From the NCBI RefSeq assembly GCF_011745365.1, contig NW_024468914.1:1572001-1636000 (forward strand): a stretch of 64,000 bases of DNA. The letters are read 5' to 3'. The notes under the pieces were generated by a model, which saw only the letters and a list, made by a program, of their open reading frames with translations, did not search any database and was not told the origin of the DNA. A program made the translations under genes and the position numbers. This document shows, piece after piece, positions 1 through 11,608 of this stretch (the first letter of the stretch is position 1; each line of letters starts with the position of its first letter). Source of the stretch: Cryphonectria parasitica EP155. Its lineage: Eukaryota > Ascomycota > Sordariomycetes > Diaporthales > Cryphonectriaceae.

Positions 1-366
1 TACAGACTAGGGTCGTGTTTTAATTTGCACAATCTCCTTACTATGTACCCAATAGTCATTGATGCTTGTATACTTAACCAGGGGCACTGTCCTTGGGCTT
101 CCCGCAAAAGTATAGTGATGTACTAAATTTAGTACATATCTGGTATATATGGCTGCATATTAATGCATGGGTGGAGCGTATAAAGCGCACTGATATAGAA
201 CATCCCATTGCAGTAACGGGTGTCGGGAAAATAGTCTGCTTGAGAGCGTCGTGCATAATTTGTCTATGCCGCCCCCGCTAAGTCGGTTCAAAAATTGAAA
301 GTTTTACCACTAGTAGGCATCCAAATATACAAGAAGGACCGTTTCGCTATGTCAAAGGTACATCTG

Positions 367-1607
367 TTATGCAATCAAAGCGAACTCCTCGAACAATGCC
401 GTTCCTGTGTATAACTCTCCGCCATCAAGTCCGCCTTCAATTGTTCCACGAGCCCGGTTGTATCCTGTTATATCGATGATGATTGTACCGGTCGTAACAT
501 TGGCAACAAATGTAGTTCCGTTGCCCAGATCGAACTGCATTCCCAGGCCCTGCATGATACCTGTTGTCAAAGTCGGCGGATAGGTACTACTTGCACCCCA
601 TGGGCGGACTACAACTGCGTTCGTGGCGCAGCTTGCGCTGATGACCGTGCCATTCTCGGCAACGTAGCCAGCGAAGTACTCCTGGCCAGCGAGGTCGAGG
701 GCGTCATACCAGACAATGGAGTAGGGGCCGAGGTGTGCGTGTCCCCAGTACCATTGCGAGGCGCTGTCCACAAAAGCCTGGTCGCCCCAGTTCTTGTCGT
801 GGTACCCAATGCCATCGTCGAAGCTCAGGGAGGTGCCGTCGCTGAAAAGGAGATCGACGGTTGCTGTTGCGTCAGGCACGGCGTTGGCCCAGCCGATGTG
901 TGGCATAATCACCTCGCTCGCACCATCTTCATTGAGGCTGCAAGGGTAGTGAGCGGGGGCGAGCTGTTGATTGTTCAATTAGTCTTCATGACACTAGTAG
1001 GTCATCTGGCAGGCCGCGAAAAGGTGGCCTTTAGTAGCACGTACCGACTTCCAGGTTATGGTCCCTTGGACGCCGATGTCAGACGAGTTGATAGTCATGA
1101 CATAAGTTGCTTCTGACTCGGAAAGACTAGAGCCGACGAAGCTGAAGCCGGCACCTTCCCATACTAATGAGATGCCGTCCTGGTCGTAATCAATAACGCC
1201 ACCGGTCGCAGGCAGGTCCAAGTTGTATGCGGTCCCGTTAGCAAACGTCCCTGTAAGCGAGGCTGATAGGGGCCCGTCGTAATAGGTATTGATAAAGCCA
1301 TCAGGGCCTGCATTGTAGATAACAACGACCGTAGATGCGTTGGTTGCTGCAGACACTACGTCGAAATACCACCTGTGGGCGTTTTAGCTGAGAATCATAC
1401 GAAGGCAGTAAGTAGAAATCCGGCTTACCAGTCGTAAGTAGTGTCATTTGCAGGGCCAGAGATCTTCGGACCGTCCAAATATGTGCTGGGGCTTGACGTC
1501 CACTCAGCAGTTACAGTCCCATTGGTGAGAACATTGCTTAAGGTCTCGACAGTAGCTGTAGCGGAGCTGATGAGCAGCGCGGACGCTGCGATAACTGCTT
1601 TCTGCAT
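367..1607 (-). CDS. Secreted CrtC/AttH-like lipocalin protein, Diels-Alderase-type family
   Basis: Three exons on the minus strand: 1607-1429, 1372-1045 and 963-367, with introns of 56 and 81 nt (GTAAGC...CACAG and GTACGT...CAACAG). The joined frame is open for 367 aa. Residues 1-18 form a signal peptide (MQKAVIAASALLISSATA). The first splice restores a YDWWYFDVVS motif. The second joins GTITWKS to LAPAHYPC. Further on are GYHDKNWGDQ and WYWGHAHLGPYSIVWYDAL. These motifs are what I know from fungal hydroxyneurosporene-synthase-like (CrtC, two-lipocalin) proteins, a group that includes pericyclase/Diels-Alderase enzymes of polyketide pathways. No PKS, NRPS or terpene synthase lies in the window, so substrate and pathway cannot be inferred. 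The signal peptide suggests secretory-pathway entry. The family assignment is by motif memory; a role in cycloaddition is only one possibility. Confidence 0.72.
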
Positions 1608-1678
1608 CTTGAGATCGGTAAAAGTTGGTTGAAGGGGAAGACATTGTTGAAGAGATGCGAAAGAAGCGCAGGCCAGCC

Positions 1679-1684
1679 ATATAA
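1679..1684 (-). promoter_or_regulatory. TATA-like box of the lipocalin gene
   Basis: TTATAT on the minus strand, about 72 nt upstream of the ATG at 1607. A TTTA tandem tract (about 1697-1721) lies just beyond it. Confidence 0.35.
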
Positions 1685-1729
1685 GAAGACCGAACTTTCT
1701 TTTTATTTATTTATTTATTTAACGGAATG

Positions 1730-4255
1730 TCGCATTGCGGATCGACCGGAGGACCGTTGATTCCTTTGATTCCTTTGATTAGATGGAGCGACACGTGGAG
1801 CTTTCGCGGCGCAGATCAAGCTGAATTTGGTCGAATCCCGCACGTTGGCTCGGAGCGAGAGGCGAGGGGGACCCGGATGTCAAGGATTACAAAGTGCCAA
1901 CGACGGGTACTATAGGACTAGGGATAAGGAATAGGCTTAGGAGCGGCACACCAGGATTGCGAGTTGGGGCGTCCTTTTGGCTCGAGAGGACTCTGTTAGT
2001 AATTGAGAGAATGAATAACTTACAACTCATATACCTGAAAAGGGTGATCAGTCAGCTACTGAGCCTCACAGTTCTATAACAATAACGATTGACTCAGTAT
2101 GATCGGCCGGTCTTCAGTAAACCAGACATATGTAGTCCGCGTAGTTTCCCTAGTCCTCTCACTACTTGGCCAGCCTCGACAGACTCTAACGTGCCTGACC
2201 AACAGAGCCCACTTTGACCATGTCTCAATCTCGACCAGCATGTTATCCCCTACCATACCCGCTAATTTCTATATCGAAGCAAATTAACAACAAGCATCTT
2301 GAAGGCTAAGCAGTCTGTGCACCAGATAGCAAGACTGCTGAACACGTGAAGCCGAAAACACCTGCCAAAGTGTGCTGGCAAGTAATGCCGGACACGCTAA
2401 CGCAATTTGGCTCACTGCTCGCGTGGTGGGAGTGGTGGGAGTTCCTCCCGTCGGGCGTCGCTCTGTACCATAAAAACGCAACGAACTAGGAGCCTCATTT
2501 CGGACACAGAGCAGCGGGCCGCACAAGGTTAGCCTAGGCCATATCGATTGAGACGGCATAACGGATTCGCTGGCGCGCATGCGTACGAATGATGTTGTGA
2601 GAAGGGCGAGGCGCAGAAGGTGCAACCTGAGTGGGCTGCGAGGCAGCACCGGGCTTTTTGAATGTGGTTACGAGATAAGAGATGATGTTGAGCGTGTTTA
2701 ATCCCTTTGTTTCATTTGCGGGCAAAGAGAGGGGCAGTGGCTTTGGTGCATGACAACTATGCATCAGCTGATTATGCAACTTCAACAAAAAAGAAGGAAA
2801 AAAACAGGGGGCAGGGGGGAGGGTGGGAGGAGGGGAGGGAGAAAACAACAATCCACCTCCTCCTAGAGGGACACCGCAACCTTCTAAATGCAATCACTGT
2901 CATAACGTCTTAGCGCTTCTATATGCAGAAGGGTGTGGCCAAGCCTTTCGTAAAAAAAGAAAAAAAAAAGAAAAAAAGAAGAAAAAAAGAAACCTGGTGA
3001 AGGTAGTGCAGGCTCTCAAGACAGGTCCAGGACACTCAAGAGCTACGATACTGAGAAGCAGCCCATAGGTCATCGTGCTGGCTAGTCCACTCTCCACAAT
3101 ATGTAGAGGTCACGCTTTGGTTGTACACGCGGCACTGGGCATGTGTCTCGGTTTCCGCTTGAGGAGAATCGGAAGGCTATCATGTACTTCTTCGACAAGG
3201 CACACCCTGAATACGAAATGAGATGATGAGCCGGGGAGCAAGCATCTAAGACACTGAAATTGGAGTTTTTGGCTCTGGCGCCAGGTTAGCTGGTTTTACC
3301 CTTGAAGAGGCAAGGCAACTGCTGAAGACTCTGCAACGCATGGTCTGAACGACGAGAGTTTGAACACCAAGGTTGTGCCATTTCAATGGCACTGCCCGGG
3401 CATGACCTTTGTCACTTGTGGATATACATAGTACAAACAAGAGAAGAACCTAGCTCTTCGAGATCTACTATCGTGAACAGGATATTACTAGTACAAGAGA
3501 ATGATCCCAGCTGAGACATGATGAACATCAATCTCGTGGAGGTATAGCGAGTTACTATGGCAAGCACATGCAACGCGCAAGCAGAGCTAACTAAAGAGTG
3601 AAAAGCTTATTAAGCAACAATAAAGCTGCTCTGGATAGACTCAGTAGCATTACTGTGAGGAAGGAAACCCTAACCCTAATCACTTACACATATAAAAACA
3701 CCCCTTTTAAGCGTTTTCTTTTATCTAGTTTTCTAGATAATTAGCAATCTAATCCATTCTTTCAATACTCACTAAAGCGATTATTTTCCCCTAGTTATAA
3801 GCCCAGTTCGCTCAGTAGCAAGGCGCCACCTTCTAAGATACAAGAGGATGCCACTCTAACTGAATTTAGTTATAATTAGAGATTCTCTACCATCTACTCA
3901 TAGTCCCGAGAGGTTGTGAGTTCAAATCAGGATTGAAGCAGAGGCAGAGGGATCTGCTGTGATAAAGTATATAGTATTTGCTCTTAAGTTTATTTCACAA
4001 AGCCGTGTCTTTGGAAACTGAGGGGGTGTGTGGGAAAAAAGATAGGTGCAGCTAGTTCTGAGAGACCTGGCGATCGTCATTTTCCCCCAATAATTACCGC
4101 ATAGCATGGAAAGTGGCAAGATTCTCTGCCTAAATTGTGGACTCTAATTCTCGAACGGGTCTTCTACAGGGGAGACGAAGACATCGTGAAGGAAAACAAG
4201 CTCCCCTACCATAGGACCAATGAAACACATGCCAGCCAAACGTAACCACACAGCA
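1730..4255. other. Intergenic, no convincing gene
   Basis: Only short, overlapping and unconvincing open frames. A purine-rich low-complexity tract lies at about 2785-2995 (runs of A and G such as aaaaaagaaaaaaaaaga). A GTGGGAGTGGTGGGAG direct repeat is at about 2423. I see no domain or intron-linked reading frame. Confidence 0.5.
3668..3679 (+). repeat. Short telomere-like CCCTAA repeat
   Basis: Two tandem CCCTAA units (CCCTAACCCTAA). This matches the complement of the common fungal telomere repeat TTAGGG, but two units are too few to show a former chromosome end. Confidence 0.4.
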
Positions 4256-4259
4256 AAAT

Positions 4260-4769
4260 CTAAAGTTTACATCGCGAGGCTGCCGTATGAGTCTCAGCCG
4301 CCGACCAAGTCTTTAAGTAGTAGTATTGCCAGTTCCTTGTGGAAACTGAGTCAAATATTTGAGTACGCCTCGCTGCCTCGATCGGCGTCATGAACCCGAT
4401 AGTCTTTGAGCACGACGAAGTATCGTGGTGACCAACATCCCAACAGTGGCTGGACCATTCAATGAATACCGCGCGGTGCTCCTTGTCGTTTGAGCCGAGG
4501 AAGACTTGCGCATGGCTGCGCCCCTGCCGAAGCGGACCCCGAACGTGACGCTCGTCTGCGTCTACTTCAACTCCCGGGGTCTTGCAGCCGCTTGAAACAG
4601 CCTCGCTACTCTCCACACACGCGATAATGATGTGCTCGTACGAACCGAACCGTATGACATCAGGCAGAGGGTTCGGGTCATTATTCCTTGCCTTGCTGTG
4701 GCGTTTGTGTGTTAATTGCGGCCCGCCCCGTGGCGCCGTTGGTATTTGTGAGTGTGATGCTGCTGCCAA
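4260..4769 (-). pseudogene. Unrecognised open frame, possible gene remnant
   Basis: An open frame of 169 codons without introns. It has mixed, protein-like composition, including DVIRFGSYEHIIIACVESSE and DKEHRAVFIEWSSHCWDV. A second minus-strand frame at 4712-4939 overlaps it. The pair could be one gene broken by a frameshift near 4770, since both read as ordinary protein around that point. I do not recognise a family. The EHRAVFIEW stretch faintly recalls fungal heterokaryon/STAND-associated proteins, but this is weak. It may equally be a chance ORF in GC-balanced DNA. Confidence 0.25.
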
Positions 4770-4939
4770 CTTCGAAGAAGTTCCTGAGCAGAGGCTAGAG
4801 CATGAGCTTGTTCATCAGCACGAAGGATGTAATCGCAATCAATGTGATTGATTACTTGATCACGCATGGCTCCCAAAAAAGACTTGATGTAATCCGACAA
4901 CCTATCCTTGGCGGAACATTGACATCTAGTGACTAACAA

Positions 4940-5731
4940 TGCTGTACTACTTGCCTAAAACTTTCTACAAAACAATACTTAAACTTTCGCGGACGCTCAA
5001 GCACACCCCGCCAATCCTGGTACAATCGGCTCTGGTAGTCATAATATTCACTGTAGACAACATAAGTTTAAGCTAACAAGAGCGGTATCAAAATGCCAGG
5101 CACAAAAAAGAGGTGTCAGTCGAAGGATTAGCTGAAGAAAGAGGAAAGACAAAGAGAAGAAAAGAGGAAATCCCTGAGCCTCAATATCTCTGCTTCCTGA
5201 TGGCTGTGCGAAAAAGATAGGCTGAAGGCGGCGAGAGCGGAGCTAGACCATGAGCGGGACCTGAATGTTGATCTGGGGATCATGATTACGGAAACGGGAT
5301 GAACGTTATCCCTTCTTTTGTACTCCAAATGTTTTCAGCTCTGTTCTCAACATCAGGTCTTTACCATCAGTTGCCCCTTCTCACAGCTTGTACGGTACAA
5401 GGCTGTGATCATTGTAGGTCATAGGAAGCAGAGTGGGGGCCATGCACAGCAGTATGTGAGGTACGGTCAGCAGGAGACCAAATTCAAGATTTCAGCTTGC
5501 TTGCAAACAGAGACCCTACATAATTAAAGCTGAAGTATTATAATATTTGACGGGATAATATCACATGTATGGGGTGGGCGGGGTGCATGCGTGCAAAGAT
5601 AAAGCAGAGCCTTAGTCCAGCTCTTAATTAGTAGCTTACGCGAAACATATCTATATATTTGGAAAGTATGAATTAGCAAGCACAACACTTAGTGAACCAT
5701 CCCATTCCTCACTTCTTACTTTTTTCAAAGA
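4940..5731. other. Intergenic, upstream of the DUF3176-like gene
   Basis: No supported gene. An AG-rich stretch at about 5130-5270 reads on the plus strand as a Lys/Glu/Arg-rich coiled-coil-like fragment with stops. It might be a decayed exon, but I cannot assign it. Confidence 0.4.
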
Positions 5732-8256
5732 ATGGTTTCCAAAGATCACGACGGTACGCCCCCGGCTGGGCCAGATTTATCTGGACAAGCTTTTGGCAAC
5801 AGCAGCGTCTGCAGGGGTGAGCGACTTGACGGAGAGGGAAGCTCAAAGTCGAAAGAGGATGAAAGTCCACCTCAAATATACGAATCAGACATGAGCGAAG
5901 ACAGCAATGAATCAGGCAACGTATGTCAACCATCCGAAGATATCGCTCAGGAAGGCGACAGCAGCTCAAGCCAGATATTGGAATCAGAACCCGAAAACCT
6001 CGAAAAGAAGGGGTTCTCAGCATTTCACAAGCTGTCCGTGTTGGCCACATCGTCCTTCGTCCTCGCGAGCATTGCACTCCCCTGCTGCGTCGCCTTCATC
6101 TGCTTTCTCTGGTCGAATCCGGGGGGTACACAGACGAATAAGACTTGGCTTAACATTGTCCAGAGCGACTGGACTCTTAAGTCAATCACAATAAGTACGA
6201 TGGTCTTACGTACTGCTATTGCAACGCAAGCAGTGTAAGTGATGTTTTAGCCACAGTAGCTACCTGTCCTGCTTGGTATCCTAACAAGAGCAGAATCATA
6301 ACATCAATGCTGTCTTGCATTATCATGGAATGCAAAGGCGTTGCCCTTCATCGGTCCGTAGCTGTGTCTGCCCTGAGGTACGTCAACAACGGACCGCAGA
6401 GCCTCGCACTCGCGTTGAGAGACACATACTCTTATGCCGGACTATGGGTGTTCGTCACATTGCTTGTGTACCTCACCACATTTGCTCTCCAGTTCGTATC
6501 GACTGTTCTCGTGAGCGACCTCGCTATTGGGCCATTGATAGGTCATACCAGAAACGAGGCGACCCTTGCAGCATTGTCCTGGCACGCAGGAATTGGCCAA
6601 ATTAACGACACGAGACTGACAGGACAGATCTCGTACTGGTCAGAATCTCCTCCTGACTTTCCCATCTTCGCAGAATATCGCGAGGACCCTCCGGCGGCAT
6701 TATCTCTCTCACAAAACACCATCCGTGATGCTGGGGTGACACTAAGAGCTTTCATACCAATCTCAAATCAGTCTAAGCGAACAACAATTCAATCCTTCTC
6801 CGGCATGGTTACTATCGAGGACTCCAGAGTCGTCTGTATTAGGCCCAAGCTACATCCATACTTCAGTATCGGGTATGTAACAGGGAGTTTTGGCTACCTT
6901 CTCAACGGCTCACTTACCCCTGAGACTGTGCCCCCTGGCCTTATACTTGCTGAGGAGCCAGCCATGACTTCCGGTCTGCTGCCAGTGACTTACAGTCTTG
7001 CCACGAACCAGTCCAGCGGGTCCCAAGTGACCTTGAACTGGAGCCAGCAGATACCTTTCGCTCACGGGGATGGTGGACGTTGGGGTATTGCTCAGAACTT
7101 GATGTATCTTGGTCCCGCCCTAGTCTCATCTTTGGATCCACGGTATTCCGAAATAACCTCAGCTGAAGGTTCTATGAACTTCACCATGACGAACCCAGAA
7201 TATCTTGCTTGGAACTTGACGTATTATCAAGATGGTAATAATGTGTCCTTGATGACGGGTCGAAGCTATGAGCTCCTGAACTTGACAGTCTCCGAGCCCA
7301 GCGAGCCAGAAAGGAATACCAATATGTTCTTCAGTTCAGACCAAGATGAAAACAAACTCATTATAGATACGAAGAACGAATGGCTGGTTTTTAAAATCCC
7401 GAGCATTCCGGACTTTGGCCTGTCAGTATCTCTCTGTTTTGACTCATTCGCCTCAATCAACGCCCATGTCAACTTTACAAGCACCCAACCCAACAGTGAG
7501 CCATAACTGGGTGCATGGAACGCCTCGGCCGGGTTTCTGGACACAACAGACGTGCGCCGTCAGCTCGGTACGCTGCCAGGTCAGAACCAATCCGCTCCGG
7601 AACGAGGTATCATGAGCTTTGAGACTAGCCCACAGCAGCTACGAGAGCAAACACAACTCTGGTATGATGACGCTAAAAATCAAGGCGCAAGCAACATATC
7701 ATTCCCTTCTCAAGCCTTTGTCGCAATGGTCAGCAAGGACACGTACTCGTGGGGTACGTGGATGTGCAGGGGCTGCGGGATGGAATTCGCAATTAAGTCG
7801 GACATGAACATCTCCTATGTCGACAACACTGCAGTCCAGGAACAGTTATTCCAAGACGTGGTAAAGAACACGGGTGACAGTGCCAAAGCCTGGCAGTCGT
7901 ACTATACTATCCTCGGCCGTCTGGCGTATTACCAGAACCTGCCCTATTACGACATCGGGGACACACCAGCTATCGCAAGGTTTCAAGATTATCAGTTTCC
8001 TCAGTCTAGAAAGGGTCTGTCTGTGGCCGTCACGGCGGTCTGTGTGCACATTGTCCTGGTCAGTGCGATCACAATCACTTTTCTAATGAAATCTCGGGTT
8101 TCGCGAGTCGGAGATAATGCGTGGCTGAACCTAGCACAGGCGAATTCTTCGCTTACAGAGGATGTGATGCGAAGCTTTTCGATAATGAGGGATAGAGATG
8201 TGGAGAAAGACATCTTGACGCGAGGCATGAAGGACAAAATAGTTCATATCAGCTAG
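5732..8256 (+). CDS. DUF3176-like fungal membrane protein, in-frame stop or 54-nt intron
   Basis: Exon 1 is 5732-6234. A clear 59-nt intron (6235-6293, GTAAGT...CTAAC...CAG) leads into a second exon whose frame runs to 8256, except for a TAA at 7504-7506. That stop sits inside a possible 54-nt GTGAGC...ACAACAG intron (7496-7549) that leaves the frame unchanged. Spliced, the protein would be about 803 aa; unspliced it stops at 571 aa. Residues 1-90 are acidic/Ser-rich. Hydrophobic helices follow (FVLASIALPCCVAFICFLW; WVFVTLLVYLTTFALQFV). A large Asn-glycosylation-rich outer domain comes next, then a last TM helix near the C-terminus (VAVTAVCVHIVLVSAITITF). This layout matches what I know of the DUF3176 family, which has no assigned function. 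The stretch holding the stop looks protein-like (LGAWNASAGFLDTTDVRRQL), so a nonsense mutation is also possible. Confidence 0.65.
6235..6293 (+). other. Intron 1 of the DUF3176-like gene
   Basis: GTAAGT donor, CTAAC branch site at 6281 and CAG acceptor. Removal joins the two long open frames in phase. Confidence 0.75.
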
Positions 8257-9253
8257 TTGTTTTATGAAGAAGTATGTCTTCCCGCTCTTCCCATAACATA
8301 AAGTCAATAAGAAAATTGTGATAGAGAATGTACCATATTGGAAAGCGCTTTAAATATGGAGCTCCGACTTATATTACTAATTTAGCACGCGCTGGGATCG
8401 GGCGGCGACATGCGGGGTGGAATACCATTTCGATCGACGGCAGCGTTGGGAGGGACCTACAACTAGGTTGATTATCCGCTTCGCGGCAGAAGACCGGCAA
8501 AGGCATCAGTCTGAATGTTCCTCGTGCACGATGAACCAACTACCCATCATAACGAGCGAGCCAACAGACGCTGTGACCAACCGGGTTGATTCGATCGATC
8601 ACTCAAGGCCACATCCGATCGTTTTCGTCACATCGTGCTGTCCTCAGTAAGCTTGGTGAAAAAAAAGCCAAAATCTTACGTTTGTCCACCTAGTGCTTAT
8701 AGTAGCAACATGGGTGATATTGCGTTATAGCAAGGGGGCGGCTCTTAGTCTCTTGTGATAGTCGGCCATTGGTCTGGTCTTGAAACAACGAGACGCCCAG
8801 TAAACTGCATAGACACGGCACGAATTCGGTACATACTACGGTTGCCTGTGCAAGGTCATCATCCCAGATTAGGATGTACTGGAGATCTAAAGCTGGCTCA
8901 GGGGCTTGAGCTAGCCCACCGAACGTGACGGCTGATTGTAGATCATCCGAGGCGTGTCAATCTGCCGCTGTAACCCCGCACCCGACGCAGCCAATAGGAC
9001 CTACACCCGACGTTGCTGATACTTTGAAGCCAAGATCAGGGTTGAGCGGGGCGCACGGCATGTCATAGCGACCAGGCGTGATGATGCTAGGGCGATAAAG
9101 AGGACTTCGGCGGTGAGCTGATATAAGTATTTGCTAAGGTCAAACAGATCTTGTCCGTGGATCTTGCTTGGTGTGAATGACGCTCATCGCGACTATACCG
9201 CGACTTTCGAAGTATTTCGGTTCTAGCAAGGGCCGAGCGCAGCAAAGAATATC
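8257..9253. other. Intergenic and upstream region of the monooxygenase
   Basis: No supported gene. TATAAG at about 9122 lies about 130 nt before the proposed ATG at 9254. An upstream ATG at 9177 opens an 84-codon frame that overlaps the main start out of frame; it could act as a uORF. Confidence 0.4.
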
Positions 9254-11608
9254 ATGGGAGAATCTTCTGCGGCTCCTGTCTTGCGCAAGTCTGACGACGA
9301 CATCGCTAATGGCGCGGATTCCGGCGGACCTTCCCAACGCCAGACGGGTGGTGACATTCTCGAATCAAATGTCGATGTGTCAGTTGAAGCAGTTTTCAAA
9401 CTCGCTATTGACTGTAAAGCTAATCGTGTGAGCAGACTCATCATTGGTGCCGGTCCAGCAGGGTAAGAGAGTTCCTGAGTCCCTCAACGCAGCCAAGGCA
9501 AGGACTATACTGACGGTGATGTTGCTAAAGGCTGATGGCAGCTGCGTGGATGGCTCACTGCGGTATCAAGACGCGCATTGTCGACAAGAGGAATACAAAG
9601 ATTTTCTCCGGCCAGGCAGACGGACTACAGTGCCGTAGCTTAGAGATCTTCGATAGCCTTGGGTTCGCTGACAGGGCTTGGAAGGAGGCTAATCATATGA
9701 TCGAGGTACGTCTTGGGATGTCCACAAATGTGTAAAGCTACTGACATCCAACATAGATCTGCATGTGGGTTAGTCTTCACCACAGCAAGGCCCAGCCTAT
9801 CCAATTTGAGTATTGCCTATATCCCTGACATTCACAGAACCCCGGCCAGGATGGTGTGATTCGACGGTCGGATAGAATTCCAGACACCATCGTGGGCCTC
9901 TCGCGATTCCAGCAGATCGTCCTTCACCAAGGTAGGATCGAGCGGTTCTTCCTCGATAACATCAAAAAGTTTTCCAAAGATACGATTCAAGTCGAGCGTG
10001 GCGTCCTACCTACCTCATTGGTGATTGATGAGACCAAAGTAGAAACCAACGATGGTTATCCTGTGACGGTCTCCCTTCAGCACCTCACTGAAGAAGACTC
10101 TACTCCGAAACAGCAAGTGAGCGGGAGCAAGGTGCCAGACGGGCTCTTCAGAAGTAACCTTGCTCAGGATGATGAAGCAGATCTCCTCAGCGAACGCAAA
10201 CCTGGATCCGGAAATGTTGAGATAGTTCATGCCAAGTATGTACTTGGCTGTGACGGTGCTCGGAGCTGGACGCGGAAACAACTCGGGTTTGAACTGGAGG
10301 GCGAAGCCACGGACTTCATCTGGGGCGTGATGGATATCATACCTATCACTGATTTTCGTTAGTACATGATGCCAGACTCATGAGCTGGAATTCAAAGCTG
10401 ACTCCTGAGAAGCCGACATTCGTATGCGATGCGCTATCCATTCGGCTGACAATGGCAGCTTGATGGTTATTCCGCGAGAGAATAAGTTGGTTCGACTGTA
10501 TATTCAGCTGAAAGAAGTCACACCGGATGCGTCTGGCAGAGCAGACCGATCCAAGATCACCCCTGATATGATCTTCAGAGCCTCAAGGAAGATTCTACAT
10601 CCGTACAAGCTAGACTACGAGTATTGCGACTGGTGGACCGCATATCAAATCGGTCAACGTGTTGGTAACGACTTCTCTTCCCACAACCGCGTCTTCCTGG
10701 CCGGTGACGCCGTCCATACACATTCTCCGAAGGCCGGTCAGGGAATGAACGTCTCCATGCAAGACACCTTCAATCTCGGATGGAAAGTTGCCTTGGTTGC
10801 CAAGGGCATCGCCAAGAGGACCATCCTCTCCACCTACGAGACTGAGCGGCGCCAGGTAGCTCAAGACCTCATTGAGTTTGACCACCGCTTCAGCAGGCTC
10901 TTTTCTGGGCGACCAGCCAAGGATGTTATGGACGCAGAAGGCGTCTCGATGGAAGTGTTCAAGGATGCCTTTTTGAAAGGCAACTTGTTCGCGAGTGGCC
11001 TCTCCGTCAACTATGGCGCAAGTGATCTTGTTATAAAGAAAGAGTCTGATGAGTTGTTAGCCAAGGGCCTGCCAGTTGGGATGCGTTTCAACAGCTTCAA
11101 GGTTCTCAACCAGGCTGACGGCCGCCCTTGGCACTTCCAAGAGAGGTTGAGAGCAGACGGTCGCTTCCGCGTTGTGTTGTTCGCCGGGAATGTTCTTAAT
11201 CCAGTGCAGAAGGAGCGGGTCCGCAGGTTCTGCACGGATCTTGATGGGTCTGGTAGCTTCCTTCGAAAGGCTACTCCTCCGGGTGCTCCAATCGATAGTG
11301 TCATCGAGATACTGACTATCCACGCCTCAAAGCGGATTGAGACAGAACTGCTGAAAGACTTCCCCGAAATTTTACATCCCTTCGACGAGCACATTGGTTG
11401 GGACTACGATAAGGTTTTCGTCGATGATGAAAGCTACCACGAAGGTTTTGGGGATGCTTACAGAAACTATGGTGTAGACAAAGAGCGTGGCTGCGTGGTA
11501 GTTGTCCGACCAGACCAGTATGTGGCCTGGGTTGGGAGACTTGAGGACTTCACTGGTATACAGGCATATTTTGAGGCATGTTTGGAGCTTGGGGGTATAT
11601 ATATGTAG
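9254..11608 (+). CDS. FAD-dependent monooxygenase, phenol 2-monooxygenase (phenol hydroxylase) type
   Basis: Six exons give an unbroken 684-aa frame: 9254-9378, 9436-9462, 9531-9705, 9757-9768, 9838-10357 and 10413-11608. Introns are GT-AG, 51-69 nt, with CTAAT/CTGAC branch sites. The first intron (GTCAGT...GAGCAG, 57 nt) is inferred because its removal gives NVDVLIIGAGPAGLM, the expected N-terminal FAD-binding Rossmann motif. The fourth exon is only 12 nt and codes ICMW. Later motifs are the second FAD motif YVLGCDGARSW (near residue 247) and the FAD-ribityl motif FLAGDAVHTHSPKAGQGMN (near 382), followed by a thioredoxin-like C-terminal domain ending at about 684. This is the standard order and length of aromatic flavin hydroxylases that use NADPH and O2 to ortho-hydroxylate phenolics. 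The substrate is unknown; catabolic and secondary-metabolite roles are both possible. The first ~35 residues are a non-conserved polar extension. Confidence 0.88.

Noticed and set aside
9254..11608. Secondary-metabolite cluster with the lipocalin gene
   Set aside because: The two genes are 7.6 kb apart with an unrelated membrane protein between them and no backbone enzyme.
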